From positions 1 through 5,768 of the forward strand of contig CAMWRN010000171.1 in assembly GCA_947176675.1 (NCBI GenBank): a DNA stretch of 5,768 nt, read 5' to 3'. The translations under genes were made by a program, and so were the position numbers. Below are positions 1-5,768 of the stretch, one piece after another (positions within the stretch are counted from its first letter, which is position 1; the number at the start of each line of letters is the position of its first letter). This DNA comes from an uncultured Clostridia bacterium (GTDB lineage: Bacteria; Bacillota; Clostridia; Oscillospirales; Ruminococcaceae). The notes beneath the pieces are model-generated. The model did not search any database, was not told where the DNA came from, and worked only from the letters and a program-made list of their open reading frames with translations.

Positions 1-215
1 TGAGAATGCAGTCGGAGATAGAGGAAAAGACTGCGCTTAAATCCGTTGAAAGCTATGCGGAGGAGATCCTCGGCATGCAGAAGCTGGACAAGTCGCAGAT
101 AGAATATGTCAGCATTTCAAACGGCAGTGTTGCGGATATTCCCGAAAGCGAGGACAATATATTCCTCAAAATAAAGAATGCTTTCGGAGATTTTCTGGAA
201 TATATCCGAGGCTGA
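1..215 (+). CDS. ftsL: FtsL-like cell division protein, C-terminal fragment (5' end outside window)
   Basis: This is the 3' end of a gene entering from the left. The first whole codon is at 3-5 (aga), and the frame is open to the window edge, so the ATG at 6 is probably internal. About 70 residues are visible. They start with a charged, heptad-like helical stretch (IEEKTALKSVESYAEEI), followed by LGMQKLDKSQIEYVSI. FtsL and related bitopic divisome proteins end their extracytoplasmic coiled coil in this way, with an alanine/glutamate-rich helix, then LGM, then a short strand ending in Y-V/I. The last 30 residues are acidic and then amphipathic. The transmembrane segment would lie upstream and is not visible. 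The position directly before a class B PBP gene is the usual place for ftsL. FtsL partners the FtsB/DivIC-type protein and activates septal synthesis. The product is inferred from a short motif plus context, so a DivIC-like assignment cannot be excluded. Confidence 0.75.
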   Translation, partial: RMQSEIEEKTALKSVESYAEEILGMQKLDKSQIEYVSISNGSVADIPESEDNIFLKIKNAFGDFLEYIRG

Positions 216-251
216 CGAAATAGTATGTCTTAGGGCTATTCCGCGTCAGCC
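210..251 (+). repeat. 8-bp perfect inverted repeat across the ftsL stop codon
   Basis: GGCTGACG at 210-217 and CGTCAGCC at 244-251 are exact reverse complements separated by 26 bases. The left arm contains the ftsL stop codon TGA (213-215). In RNA this would be an 8-bp, GC-rich stem. Its 26-base loop holds the left arm of the second inverted repeat (231-278), and base 244 is used by both. The pairing is seen directly. Any function is inference. Confidence 0.45.
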
Positions 252-282
252 GACGGGTCTTGAAAGCGGTATGCCCTATTTT
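231..282 (+). promoter_or_regulatory. Imperfect hairpin followed by TTTT, possible weak attenuator
   Basis: TAGGGC (231-236) pairs with GCCCTA (273-278), and CCGC (241-244) pairs with GCGG (266-269). Two more A-U pairs and a small internal bulge lie between these blocks. The loop is 21 bases (245-265). The 3' arm is followed directly by TTTT (279-282). The form resembles a weak intrinsic terminator or attenuator, but the U-run is short and the loop long, so it would not be an efficient one. It could not form fully alongside the 210-251 stem. It lies in the leader before the PBP gene. Confidence 0.3.
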
Positions 283-331
283 GAACGGAAATAAGGAAAG
301 ATATCGGATCGTTGAGGGGAAAACTATCCCG

Positions 332-338
332 AAAGGAG
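332..338 (+). promoter_or_regulatory. Shine-Dalgarno that fixes the PBP start
   Basis: AAAGGAG at 332-338 is a near-consensus ribosome binding site. It ends 8 bases before the TTG at 347. The first in-frame ATG, at 371, is 32 bases away, too far for this site. Upstream in-frame TTG codons at 260 and 281 have no purine-rich site before them. This makes TTG 347 the best-supported start. Confidence 0.8.
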
Positions 339-346
339 CAGAAGCA

Positions 347-2656
347 TTGTCTTATCAGCCTACAAATAAAATGAGATTCAAGCTCAATCTTGTGGTACTT
401 CCGCTTTTTCTGGCTTTTACGGGTTGGATACTTGTGAGCTTGTTCGAGACATCAATTACCGATAATCTGAAATATCAGACCCTTGCCAACGACACCCAGT
501 TCAAAAGCAAGACCGTCAAGGCTAACCGCGGAAGCATTTACGACGCCAACGGAAAAATTCTTGCACAGTCGGCAACGGTGTACTCCATATGCGTCGATCC
601 GATAGTTCTTTACGAGCAGCAGAAAAAGGAAAAAAAGCTTGCCGAAACAGACGATCTTCCCGAGGTTCTTGAATCGGAGCGTATGATCGACGCGGCAGCG
701 ACAATTCTCAGCGAGGAGCTGGGCGGCGACGTCACTTATGATTATGTTGTAAAAAAGCTTACGGAAAATAACAATACTCACTGGTCGCTTATAGCTAAAT
801 CCGTTGAAAAGCCTACGGATGACAAGATATTTGCCCGCGCAAGCAGTGAGGGTCTCGGCAATCTTATTTTTCACGAGCTTGACACAAAGCGGTACTATCC
901 GCAGGGAGAGCTTGCGGCGGCTGTTATCGGCTTCACAAACTATGACGGAGACGGCATTTACGGTGTTGAGTCCAAATACAACGACTATCTGAAGGGCGTG
1001 GACGGAAAGGTAATTTCCGCTGTGGACGCTTTCCAGAACGAAATGCCTTACAAAAACGATAAGATCTACGACGCGCAGGACGGCAACTCCCTTTATCTTA
1101 CGCTGGACATGACATTGCAGTACTACGCTGAAAAATATCTTGAGCAGCAGGTGGAAGCTCACGATGTACAGAACCGTGCATGCGCTATCATCATGGAAGC
1201 CAAAACGGGTGCTATCAAGGCTATGGCAAGTACTCCCGGATTCAATTTGAACGACAGGAACTCCCTTTACAATCCTGCGGATACGGCAAGACTCTCAGGC
1301 GTCATGGACGACGAGGAATATAACGAGCTTTATGTCACACTGCGCGAGCAGCAGTGGAAAAACAAGGCTATAACAGAACTGTACTATCCCGGTTCGGTTT
1401 TTAAGGTAATAACGGGATCGGCGGCTCTGGAGGAAAAGGCGATAAGCCTTGATTCTTCCTTTAGCTGCGGACAGGTAATAACCGTAGCGGATACCGACAT
1501 TCACTGCTGGGCGTCTTATTCCCACGGTTCGCAGGACTTTACCACGGCAATGACCAACTCCTGTAACCCTGCCTTTATTCAGATAGGACAGCTTTTGGGC
1601 AAGGATAAATTTTTCGACTACTTCAAGGCCTATGGCTTTACTGAGCCAACGGGAATAGACCTGCCCGGCGAGGCTAACAGTATTTACGTCAACACAAGCG
1701 AAAAGGGTCCTGTTGAGCTTGCTTCCTGTTCATTCGGACAGACCAATAAGGTGACCCCGCTCCAGATGATAACCGCCTACGCTGCGGTGGTAAACGGCGG
1801 ATATCTTGTTACGCCCTATGTTGTAAGCAAGATAGTTGACAGCAACGGCAACGTTATCAAAACCACAGAGCCGTCTATCAAGAGACAGGTAATTTCGGAG
1901 GAGACATCTGCGGAAATGCGGGGAGTTCTCGAAGCGGTTGTAAACAGAAAGGACGGCTCAAACGCCTACATCAAGGGCTACGCTATCGGAGGAAAATCGG
2001 GTACGTCCCAGAAGATCGACAAGAGCCGCGAAACGGGAAACGACGATCTGTACGTTTCCTCATACTGCGCGTTCGCTCCTGCGGACGATCCCGAAATAAT
2101 CATGCTGGTAATGATCGACGAGCCTACCGCAAAGGACGCTAACGGGGCGTTGATGTACTATGGAAGCATTGTTGCGGTTCCCGCGGTGGTAAACGTTCTG
2201 AAAGAGGCTCTGCCCTATATGGGTTACTACCCCGAATACACAAAAGCGGAGCTTGAAGCTCTGGGCGTTACCCTCCCCGCCGTTGAGGGCGAGGCGGTAA
2301 GCATTGCCAAGGAGACCCTCGAAGCTCTCAGCTTGCAGGTAACAGTTATCGGAAACGGCGACAAGGTCGTGGCGCAGGTACCCGCAAGGGCAAGCTCCAT
2401 ACCGAGAAACGGCAGAGTGGTTCTTTACACCGAGGAAAATTACGAAACGGAATACACCACAGTGCCGAATATTATCGGTTACGGCCTTTCCGACGTCAAC
2501 GCTATTCTGACAAATGCCGACCTTAACTTCAAGGTAGGCGACGGTGCGGCTAACCATACGGGCGCTAAAGCATACAGCCAGAATTACGCTGAGGGAAATA
2601 TCGTACCTAAGGGTACCATCATAGAAGTTACCTTTGTTATCAAGGACGAGGGATAG
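347..2656 (+). CDS. ftsI: PASTA-domain class B penicillin-binding protein (FtsI/PBP2B/SpoVD family transpeptidase)
   Basis: This is a 769-residue D,D-transpeptidase that cross-links peptidoglycan stems, anchored in the membrane and acting outside it. From TTG 347 the protein has a short basic N-terminus and one membrane segment at about 13-33. The class B dimerisation domain begins at N60-RGSIYD. The transpeptidase domain has all three active-site motifs: SVFK (nucleophile S350, K353), SCN (S405-N407) and KSGT (K550-T553). Two PASTA repeats follow at about 641-695 and 704-766. The single hydrophobic segment and absence of a glycosyltransferase domain fit class B. The position between ftsL and murE suggests septal FtsI/PBP2B. 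The spore-cortex paralogue SpoVD has the same architecture and often sits here in endospore formers, so the two cannot be separated from sequence alone. A frame reading back to TTG 260 would add 29 unsupported residues. ATG 371 is a less likely alternative start. Confidence 0.95.
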   Translation: MSYQPTNKMRFKLNLVVLPLFLAFTGWILVSLFETSITDNLKYQTLANDTQFKSKTVKANRGSIYDANGKILAQSATVYSICVDPIVLYEQQKKEKKLAETDDLPEVLESERMIDAAATILSEELGGDVTYDYVVKKLTENNNTHWSLIAKSVEKPTDDKIFARASSEGLGNLIFHELDTKRYYPQGELAAAVIGFTNYDGDGIYGVESKYNDYLKGVDGKVISAVDAFQNEMPYKNDKIYDAQDGNSLYLTLDMTLQYYAEKYLEQQVEAHDVQNRACAIIMEAKTGAIKAMASTPGFNLNDRNSLYNPADTARLSGVMDDEEYNELYVTLREQQWKNKAITELYYPGSVFKVITGSAALEEKAISLDSSFSCGQVITVADTDIHCWASYSHGSQDFTTAMTNSCNPAFIQIGQLLGKDKFFDYFKAYGFTEPTGIDLPGEANSIYVNTSEKGPVELASCSFGQTNKVTPLQMITAYAAVVNGGYLVTPYVVSKIVDSNGNVIKTTEPSIKRQVISEETSAEMRGVLEAVVNRKDGSNAYIKGYAIGGKSGTSQKIDKSRETGNDDLYVSSYCAFAPADDPEIIMLVMIDEPTAKDANGALMYYGSIVAVPAVVNVLKEALPYMGYYPEYTKAELEALGVTLPAVEGEAVSIAKETLEALSLQVTVIGNGDKVVAQVPARASSIPRNGRVVLYTEENYETEYTTVPNIIGYGLSDVNAILTNADLNFKVGDGAANHTGAKAYSQNYAEGNIVPKGTIIEVTFVIKDEG

Positions 2657-2661
2657 CGGCG

Positions 2662-2675
2662 GTACTTACAAGTAC
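2662..2675. repeat. Short palindrome in the PBP-murE gap
   Basis: GTACTT (2662-2667) and AAGTAC (2670-2675) are exact reverse complements separated by AC. As RNA this gives at most a 5-bp stem with a UACA loop. No T-run follows, so it is not a terminator. It could be a protein site or chance. Confidence 0.2.
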
Positions 2676-2684
2676 ATACGCATA

Positions 2685-2690
2685 GAGAGG
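2685..2690 (+). promoter_or_regulatory. Shine-Dalgarno of the murE-murF gene
   Basis: GAGAGG at 2685-2690 ends 9 bases before ATG 2700, which is normal spacing. A second ATG at 2691 abuts the site directly and is followed by ATC TGA, so it cannot start a gene. The PBP stop and this start are only 43 bases apart with no terminator, which supports co-transcription. Confidence 0.75.
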
Positions 2691-2699
2691 ATGATCTGA

Positions 2700-4166
2700 A
2701 TGAGACTTGACGAGCTTCTTAACGAGGCGGGCAAAGGAATGTCCGTAACGGTGTCAGCCGACAATATAAAAGCGGCTGTTGCAGGTATTACCGACAACAC
2801 CGAGGAAATAGCCGAGGGATTTGTTTTCGTATGCGTCAAGGGCGCGCATTTTGACGGTCACGACTTTGCGGATCAGGCTCTGGAAAAGGGTGCGCTGTGC
2901 GTTGTCACCGAGTATGACCTGTTTCTGGACAATCAGATCATTGTTCCCGATACGAGGGTCTTTTACGGTCATCTTTGCGCCGCATGGTTCAATCATCCCG
3001 AAAGAAGAATGAAGCTTATCGGTGTAACGGGTACAAACGGAAAAACCACCCTCGCTACCATGATAAAGGAAATCTTAGCTTCCAAGGGACACCGCGTGGG
3101 CTTTATCGGAACAACAGGCTGTCTTATCAACGGCAAGCCTGTTCAGACCGACGGTTCAACTCCTACAACGCCGCGTGTGTTCGAGCTCTACAAGCTTTGG
3201 TATGACATGGCTAAAAGCGGCTGCGACTGCGTTGTAATGGAGGTATCCTCCTTTGCGCTGGCGCAGAACAGAATAGGTCCCGCAAAGTTCAGACTTGCTG
3301 TATTTACAAATCTTTCCCGCGATCATCTTGACTACCACGGCGATATGGAAAGCTACTACGAAGCAAAGAAAAAGCTTTTCACCGAGCACTGTGAGACCGC
3401 TGTCATCAACATCGACGACCGATACGGTATGCGTCTCTACGAGGAGCTTGCAGACAGCGGCGTGGAAAGGATATCCTGTTCGATAAGCGGTCAGACTGCC
3501 GACCTTAAAGGAAACAAGATCAAGTTTGAAAACGGCATTACCCGTTTCTGGGTAAGCGCGTCAAATAAAAGCTATCCCTTTTCGCTGCCGATGATGGGAC
3601 TATATAACGTCCTTAACGCGGTGGAAGCAATAGCTGTCTGCGTGAAGCTGAGCCTTTCCGTAAACGCTATAGCTTCCGCTTTGGGCGCTTTTTCGGGCGT
3701 AAAGGGCAGGTGCGAGTTTATCCCTACAGGCAGAGACTTTATGATAATTTGCGACTATGCTCATTCTCCCGACGCGTTGGAAAATATGCTGCCTAACATT
3801 AAGGAAAACTGTTCGGGACGGCTCATTTGCCTGTTCGGCTGCGGCGGAGACAGGGATAAGACCAAGCGTCCGCTTATGGCTCAGGCTGCGGAAAAATATG
3901 CGGATATGCTTATCATCACCTCGGACAATCCGCGCAACGAAGATCCCGAAGCAATTATCGACGATATCGTTGCGGGACTTGAACATACCAAGCCATACAT
4001 GAGAATCACTGACCGTAAAGCCGCTATCCGCAGAGCTATAACCATTGCGGAAAAGGGAGACATAATCGTCCTTGCGGGTAAGGGTCACGAGGACTACCAG
4101 ATACTGAAAGACGACGTTCACGTGCATTTCGATGAGCGGGAGATAGTGCAGGAAATAATGCAGAGT
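2700..4166 (+). other. MurE half of the fusion (predicted meso-diaminopimelate-adding)
   Basis: Domain entry, residues about 1-489. The N-terminal UDP-binding domain carries FDGHDF near residue 51. The ATP-binding central domain has GVTGTNGKTT (108-117), STPTTP (153-158), EVSS (181-184), Q189 and R191, and RDHLDYHG around H209. K223 in YYEAKKKLF is at the position of the carbamoylated lysine of MurE enzymes. The C-terminal domain has D409-NPRNEDP. The DNPR form is the family's marker for meso-diaminopimelate; lysine-adding MurE enzymes carry a different residue at this arginine. GKGHE follows at 460-464 and HFDERE at 476-481. Two signature sites deviate. The usual D-S/T-R motif of the UDP-binding domain reads DNT at 32-34. 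The usual histidine after EVSS is F185. The catalytic residues visible are intact, so activity is expected. Confidence 0.9.
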
Positions 4167-5582
4167 TATGTCCGCAAAAGATACGACCCCGAAATGTACG
4201 ACATGGTAACCATTAACGAGATAATGGACATTACCGGCGGAAAGCCTTTCTCCATAAGGAATTATGACAGAAAAATACCTATGTCGTGGTTCTTCTCCGA
4301 TACGAGGGACGTTATTCAGGGCGGTGTTTTCATTGCATTGAAAGGCGAACGCTTTGACGGTCACGACTTTGCACGTCAGGCAGTGGACAAGGGCGCGGTT
4401 TTGGCGATAACCGAGCGCACTATTCCAAACGTGCCCAGCGTTGTGGTTAAAAACTGCCGCAAGGCTCTGCTGGATCTGGCGCGCAGCTACAGAATGAAGT
4501 TCGACCCCGTTGTGGTGGGTGTTACGGGAAGCGTTGGAAAAACCTCCACAAAGGATATGATAGCTCTTGCACTTTCCTGCAAGCACAGCGTTTTTAAAAC
4601 CGAGGGAAACCACAACAATGAAATAGGACTGCCCTTTACTGTATTCAGGCTTAACAGAAGCTGTTCGGCGGCTGTTCTGGAAATGGGTATGTCCGACTTC
4701 GGCGAGATAGAAAAGCTTTCAAGAGCCTGTAAGCCGACGGTCTGCGTTATAACCAATATCGGATATTCACATATAGAAAACCTTGGCTCTCAGGAGGGTA
4801 TTTTGGACGCAAAGCTTGAGATACTCAAAGGCGCGGACAGAAAAGCTCCGATGATAGTCAACGGCGACGACAAGCTGCTTGCTCCGCTTAAAGAGGAGTA
4901 CGACGGCTACCGCGAGGTTATCACTTACGGAATAGATAATGCGGACGTTGACTACAGAGCTACCGATATATGCACATATCCTGACAGAATGTATTTCAAC
5001 ATCAGACATGGGGAGGAAATGATCTGCGACGTTGCGCTGTTCTGTCCCGGACGGCATCATATCTATAACGCTCTCGCGGCGATATGTACTGCGATAAGCG
5101 CAGACTGCGACCCTGTGGCAGCTGCGGAAATGCTCAGCGGATTCCAGCCCGACTCGCTTCGTCAGCACGTCCAGAAGCGGGGCGAACAGATGATAATCGC
5201 AGACTGCTACAACGCTTCTCCCGATTCCATGAAAGCGGCGATAGACGTGCTTTGCGAAATGAAGCCCAAGGAGGGCGGAAGACGTGTTGCTGTTTTAGGA
5301 GATATGCTGGAGCTTGGCGACAAGTCAGAGGAGCTTCACAGACAAGTTGGCGAATATGTGGTTAAAAAGGGCGTGGACTTAATGGTCTGCTACGGCAAAA
5401 ATGCTGCTGCCATTGCCGCACGCGCCGACGAGCTGGGTATGCATGCGGGTAATTCCGACGACCCGAAAACGGTACTGAACTTTATGAAATACAAGCTTAA
5501 ACCAAATGATATCGTGCTGTTCAAGGCGAGCCGCGGTATGCATCTGGAGGAGCTTATCGAGGAATTCTACAAAGATTGTTGA
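2700..5582 (+). CDS. murE-murF: MurE-MurF fusion: UDP-MurNAc-tripeptide synthetase / UDP-MurNAc-pentapeptide ligase
   Basis: This one frame of 960 residues contains two complete Mur ligases in tandem. MurE occupies about 1-489, a short linker about 490-501, and MurF about 502-960. Stand-alone MurE is roughly 480-500 residues and MurF roughly 450-460, so neither half is truncated. Each half has its own P-loop (GTNGKT with K115; GSVGKT with K614) and the rest of its family's motifs, listed in the two domain entries. The enzyme should act in the cytoplasm, adding the third residue and then D-Ala-D-Ala to the UDP-MurNAc peptide with one ATP per step. Its product is the substrate of MraY, encoded next. 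No stop codon or frame change occurs at the junction, so this is not two adjacent genes joined by misreading. MurE-MurF fusions are known from other bacteria, for example Bordetella. Whether one is typical of this lineage I cannot tell. Confidence 0.96.
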   Translation: MRLDELLNEAGKGMSVTVSADNIKAAVAGITDNTEEIAEGFVFVCVKGAHFDGHDFADQALEKGALCVVTEYDLFLDNQIIVPDTRVFYGHLCAAWFNHPERRMKLIGVTGTNGKTTLATMIKEILASKGHRVGFIGTTGCLINGKPVQTDGSTPTTPRVFELYKLWYDMAKSGCDCVVMEVSSFALAQNRIGPAKFRLAVFTNLSRDHLDYHGDMESYYEAKKKLFTEHCETAVINIDDRYGMRLYEELADSGVERISCSISGQTADLKGNKIKFENGITRFWVSASNKSYPFSLPMMGLYNVLNAVEAIAVCVKLSLSVNAIASALGAFSGVKGRCEFIPTGRDFMIICDYAHSPDALENMLPNIKENCSGRLICLFGCGGDRDKTKRPLMAQAAEKYADMLIITSDNPRNEDPEAIIDDIVAGLEHTKPYMRITDRKAAIRRAITIAEKGDIIVLAGKGHEDYQILKDDVHVHFDEREIVQEIMQSYVRKRYDPEMYDMVTINEIMDITGGKPFSIRNYDRKIPMSWFFSDTRDVIQGGVFIALKGERFDGHDFARQAVDKGAVLAITERTIPNVPSVVVKNCRKALLDLARSYRMKFDPVVVGVTGSVGKTSTKDMIALALSCKHSVFKTEGNHNNEIGLPFTVFRLNRSCSAAVLEMGMSDFGEIEKLSRACKPTVCVITNIGYSHIENLGSQEGILDAKLEILKGADRKAPMIVNGDDKLLAPLKEEYDGYREVITYGIDNADVDYRATDICTYPDRMYFNIRHGEEMICDVALFCPGRHHIYNALAAICTAISADCDPVAAAEMLSGFQPDSLRQHVQKRGEQMIIADCYNASPDSMKAAIDVLCEMKPKEGGRRVAVLGDMLELGDKSEELHRQVGEYVVKKGVDLMVCYGKNAAAIAARADELGMHAGNSDDPKTVLNFMKYKLKPNDIVLFKASRGMHLEELIEEFYKDC
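4203..5579 (+). other. MurF half of the fusion (D-Ala-D-Ala-adding)
   Basis: Domain entry, residues about 502-960. The order follows MurF. VTINEIMDITGG opens the domain, then SDTRD (533-537) and FDGHDF lie in the UDP-binding part. The P-loop is GVTGSVGKTSTK, with K614 as the phosphate-binding lysine. GNHNNEIGLP begins at G636, EMGMS spans 661-665, and ITNIGYSH ends at H691. K705 in DAKLEI sits where Mur ligases carry the carbamoylated lysine. The C-terminal domain has DCYNASPDSM from D835, GDMLELG from G867 and KASRGM from K942. The usual YNANP reads YNASP, a mild substitution. The first methionines available if it were made separately are M487, M499 and M502. None has a good ribosome binding site. 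Confidence 0.93.
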
Positions 5583-5603
5583 TTGCTTAAAGTATATTAT
5601 AGA
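5576..5603 (+). promoter_or_regulatory. Weak candidate promoter before mraY
   Basis: TTGTTG (5576-5581) and TATAGA (5598-5603) are separated by 16 bases in an AT-rich stretch. Each box matches the vegetative consensus only partly, and the -35 overlaps the end of murF. The 67-base gap to mraY is the most AT-rich part of the window and contains no hairpin-plus-U-run terminator. Read-through from murE-murF is the simpler explanation for mraY expression. Confidence 0.2.
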
Positions 5604-5636
5604 CAAAAAAATACCGACAGAATAAATTTTAGTTTT

Positions 5637-5641
5637 GGTGG
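5637..5641 (+). promoter_or_regulatory. Shine-Dalgarno of mraY
   Basis: GGTGG at 5637-5641 ends 8 bases before ATG 5650. It is a weaker match than the sites of the two upstream genes, but no alternative start is available. The in-frame GTG at 5641 is followed by CGT TAA. Confidence 0.55.
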
Positions 5642-5649
5642 TGCGTTAA

Positions 5650-5768
5650 ATGCCGTTCTGGATAAATATGGCTGTTGCGCTGATAGCTTTCGGGATATCG
5701 GCGGTAACGGGAATTTTTCTCATTCCGCTGCTTAAAAAGCTGCATTTCGGTCAGACTATATATGAGAA
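5650..5768 (+). CDS. mraY: MraY, phospho-MurNAc-pentapeptide translocase, N-terminal fragment
   Basis: The first 39 codons are visible and the gene continues beyond the window. The start ATG 5650 is followed by MPFWINMAVALIAFG and a continuing hydrophobic stretch to about residue 25, forming the first membrane helix. Then comes the cytoplasmic motif IPLLKKLHFGQTIYE. In MraY this helix is followed by P-x-L-x-x-L-x-F-G-Q and then the conserved GP...H..K.GTPTMGG region, which would lie just past the edge. MraY moves phospho-MurNAc-pentapeptide from UDP to undecaprenyl phosphate at the inner face of the membrane, making lipid I. It would use the product of the MurE-MurF protein encoded immediately upstream, and murF-mraY is the usual dcw order. 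Other members of the polyprenyl-phosphate GlcNAc/MurNAc transferase family are unlikely given the FGQ motif and the context. Confidence 0.92.
   Translation, partial: MPFWINMAVALIAFGISAVTGIFLIPLLKKLHFGQTIYE

Noticed and set aside
260..346. N-terminal extension of the PBP from TTG 260 (or TTG 281)
   Set aside because: There is no ribosome binding site before either codon. The added residues look unlike a PBP N-terminus, and a much better Shine-Dalgarno precedes TTG 347.
452..1162. Minus-strand open frame of 236 codons inside the PBP gene
   Set aside because: It is antisense to a well-supported PBP reading frame. Its hydrophobic, cysteine-rich translation is typical of a shadow frame, and no ribosome site or family motif is seen.
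2662..2675. Palindrome GTACTT-AC-AAGTAC as a terminator between the PBP and murE genes
   Set aside because: The stem is only 5 bp as RNA and no T-run follows.
2669..2684. Possible sporulation sigma-E -10 element (CATACG-like) before murE
   Set aside because: Only part of a -10 box matches and no -35 match lies at the right distance. The 43-base gap is better explained as an operon junction.
2691..2699. Two-codon ATG ATC TGA frame directly before the murE start
   Set aside because: Its ATG touches the Shine-Dalgarno, leaving no spacing for initiation, so it is probably chance.
2947..4308. Repeated 12-base string CCGATACGAGGG (2947-2958 and 4297-4308)
   Set aside because: The two copies fall at non-homologous places in the ligase halves and encode unrelated contexts (PDTRV, SDTRD), so coincidence is likely.
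3600..4613. Long minus-strand open frame of 337 codons
   Set aside because: It lies wholly antisense to MurE-MurF, has no recognisable domain, and is explained by the codon composition of the + strand gene.
5084..5365. Plus-strand open frame of 93 codons inside the MurF half
   Set aside because: It overlaps conserved MurF sequence in another frame, and its arginine-rich translation is typical of an off-frame read.

Overview
The window is a piece of a division and cell wall (dcw) cluster. All recognisable genes lie on the + strand in the order ftsL (3' end only), a class B penicillin-binding protein gene, a single gene encoding MurE fused to MurF, and mraY (5' end only). The gene order, the PASTA repeats on the PBP and the DNPR motif in MurE point to a low-to-moderate GC Firmicute. 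My inference is class Clostridia, probably a Ruminococcus/Oscillospirales-type anaerobe. No taxonomic search was possible.

Layout. Positions 1-215 hold the C-terminal part of an FtsL-like divisome protein, ending in the family's LGM signature. Positions 216-346 are a 131-base gap with no convincing gene. It holds two overlapping inverted repeats, the second followed by TTTT, and then a strong Shine-Dalgarno. Positions 347-2656 encode a 769-residue membrane-anchored transpeptidase with all three active-site motifs and two C-terminal PASTA domains. It starts with TTG. After a 43-base gap, 2700-5582 is one uninterrupted 960-codon frame. It contains a complete MurE (about residues 1-489) and a complete MurF (about 502-960) with almost no linker. 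A 67-base AT-rich gap leads to mraY, which starts at 5650 and runs off the window.

How the genes work together. MurE adds the third peptide residue (predicted meso-diaminopimelate) to UDP-MurNAc-dipeptide. MurF then adds D-Ala-D-Ala, giving UDP-MurNAc-pentapeptide. MraY transfers that product to undecaprenyl phosphate to make lipid I. After flipping and polymerisation, the PBP cross-links the peptides at the septum, where FtsL is part of the complex that recruits and activates septal synthesis. The fusion joins two consecutive cytoplasmic steps, and the next enzyme is encoded immediately downstream.

Most of the window is conventional. The points worth a second look are the MurE-MurF fusion, altered signature positions in its MurE half, a 20-base exact repeat at equivalent places in the two halves, and the possible RNA switch between ftsL and the PBP gene. 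I found no RNA gene, mobile element, CRISPR array or novel defence-like system.
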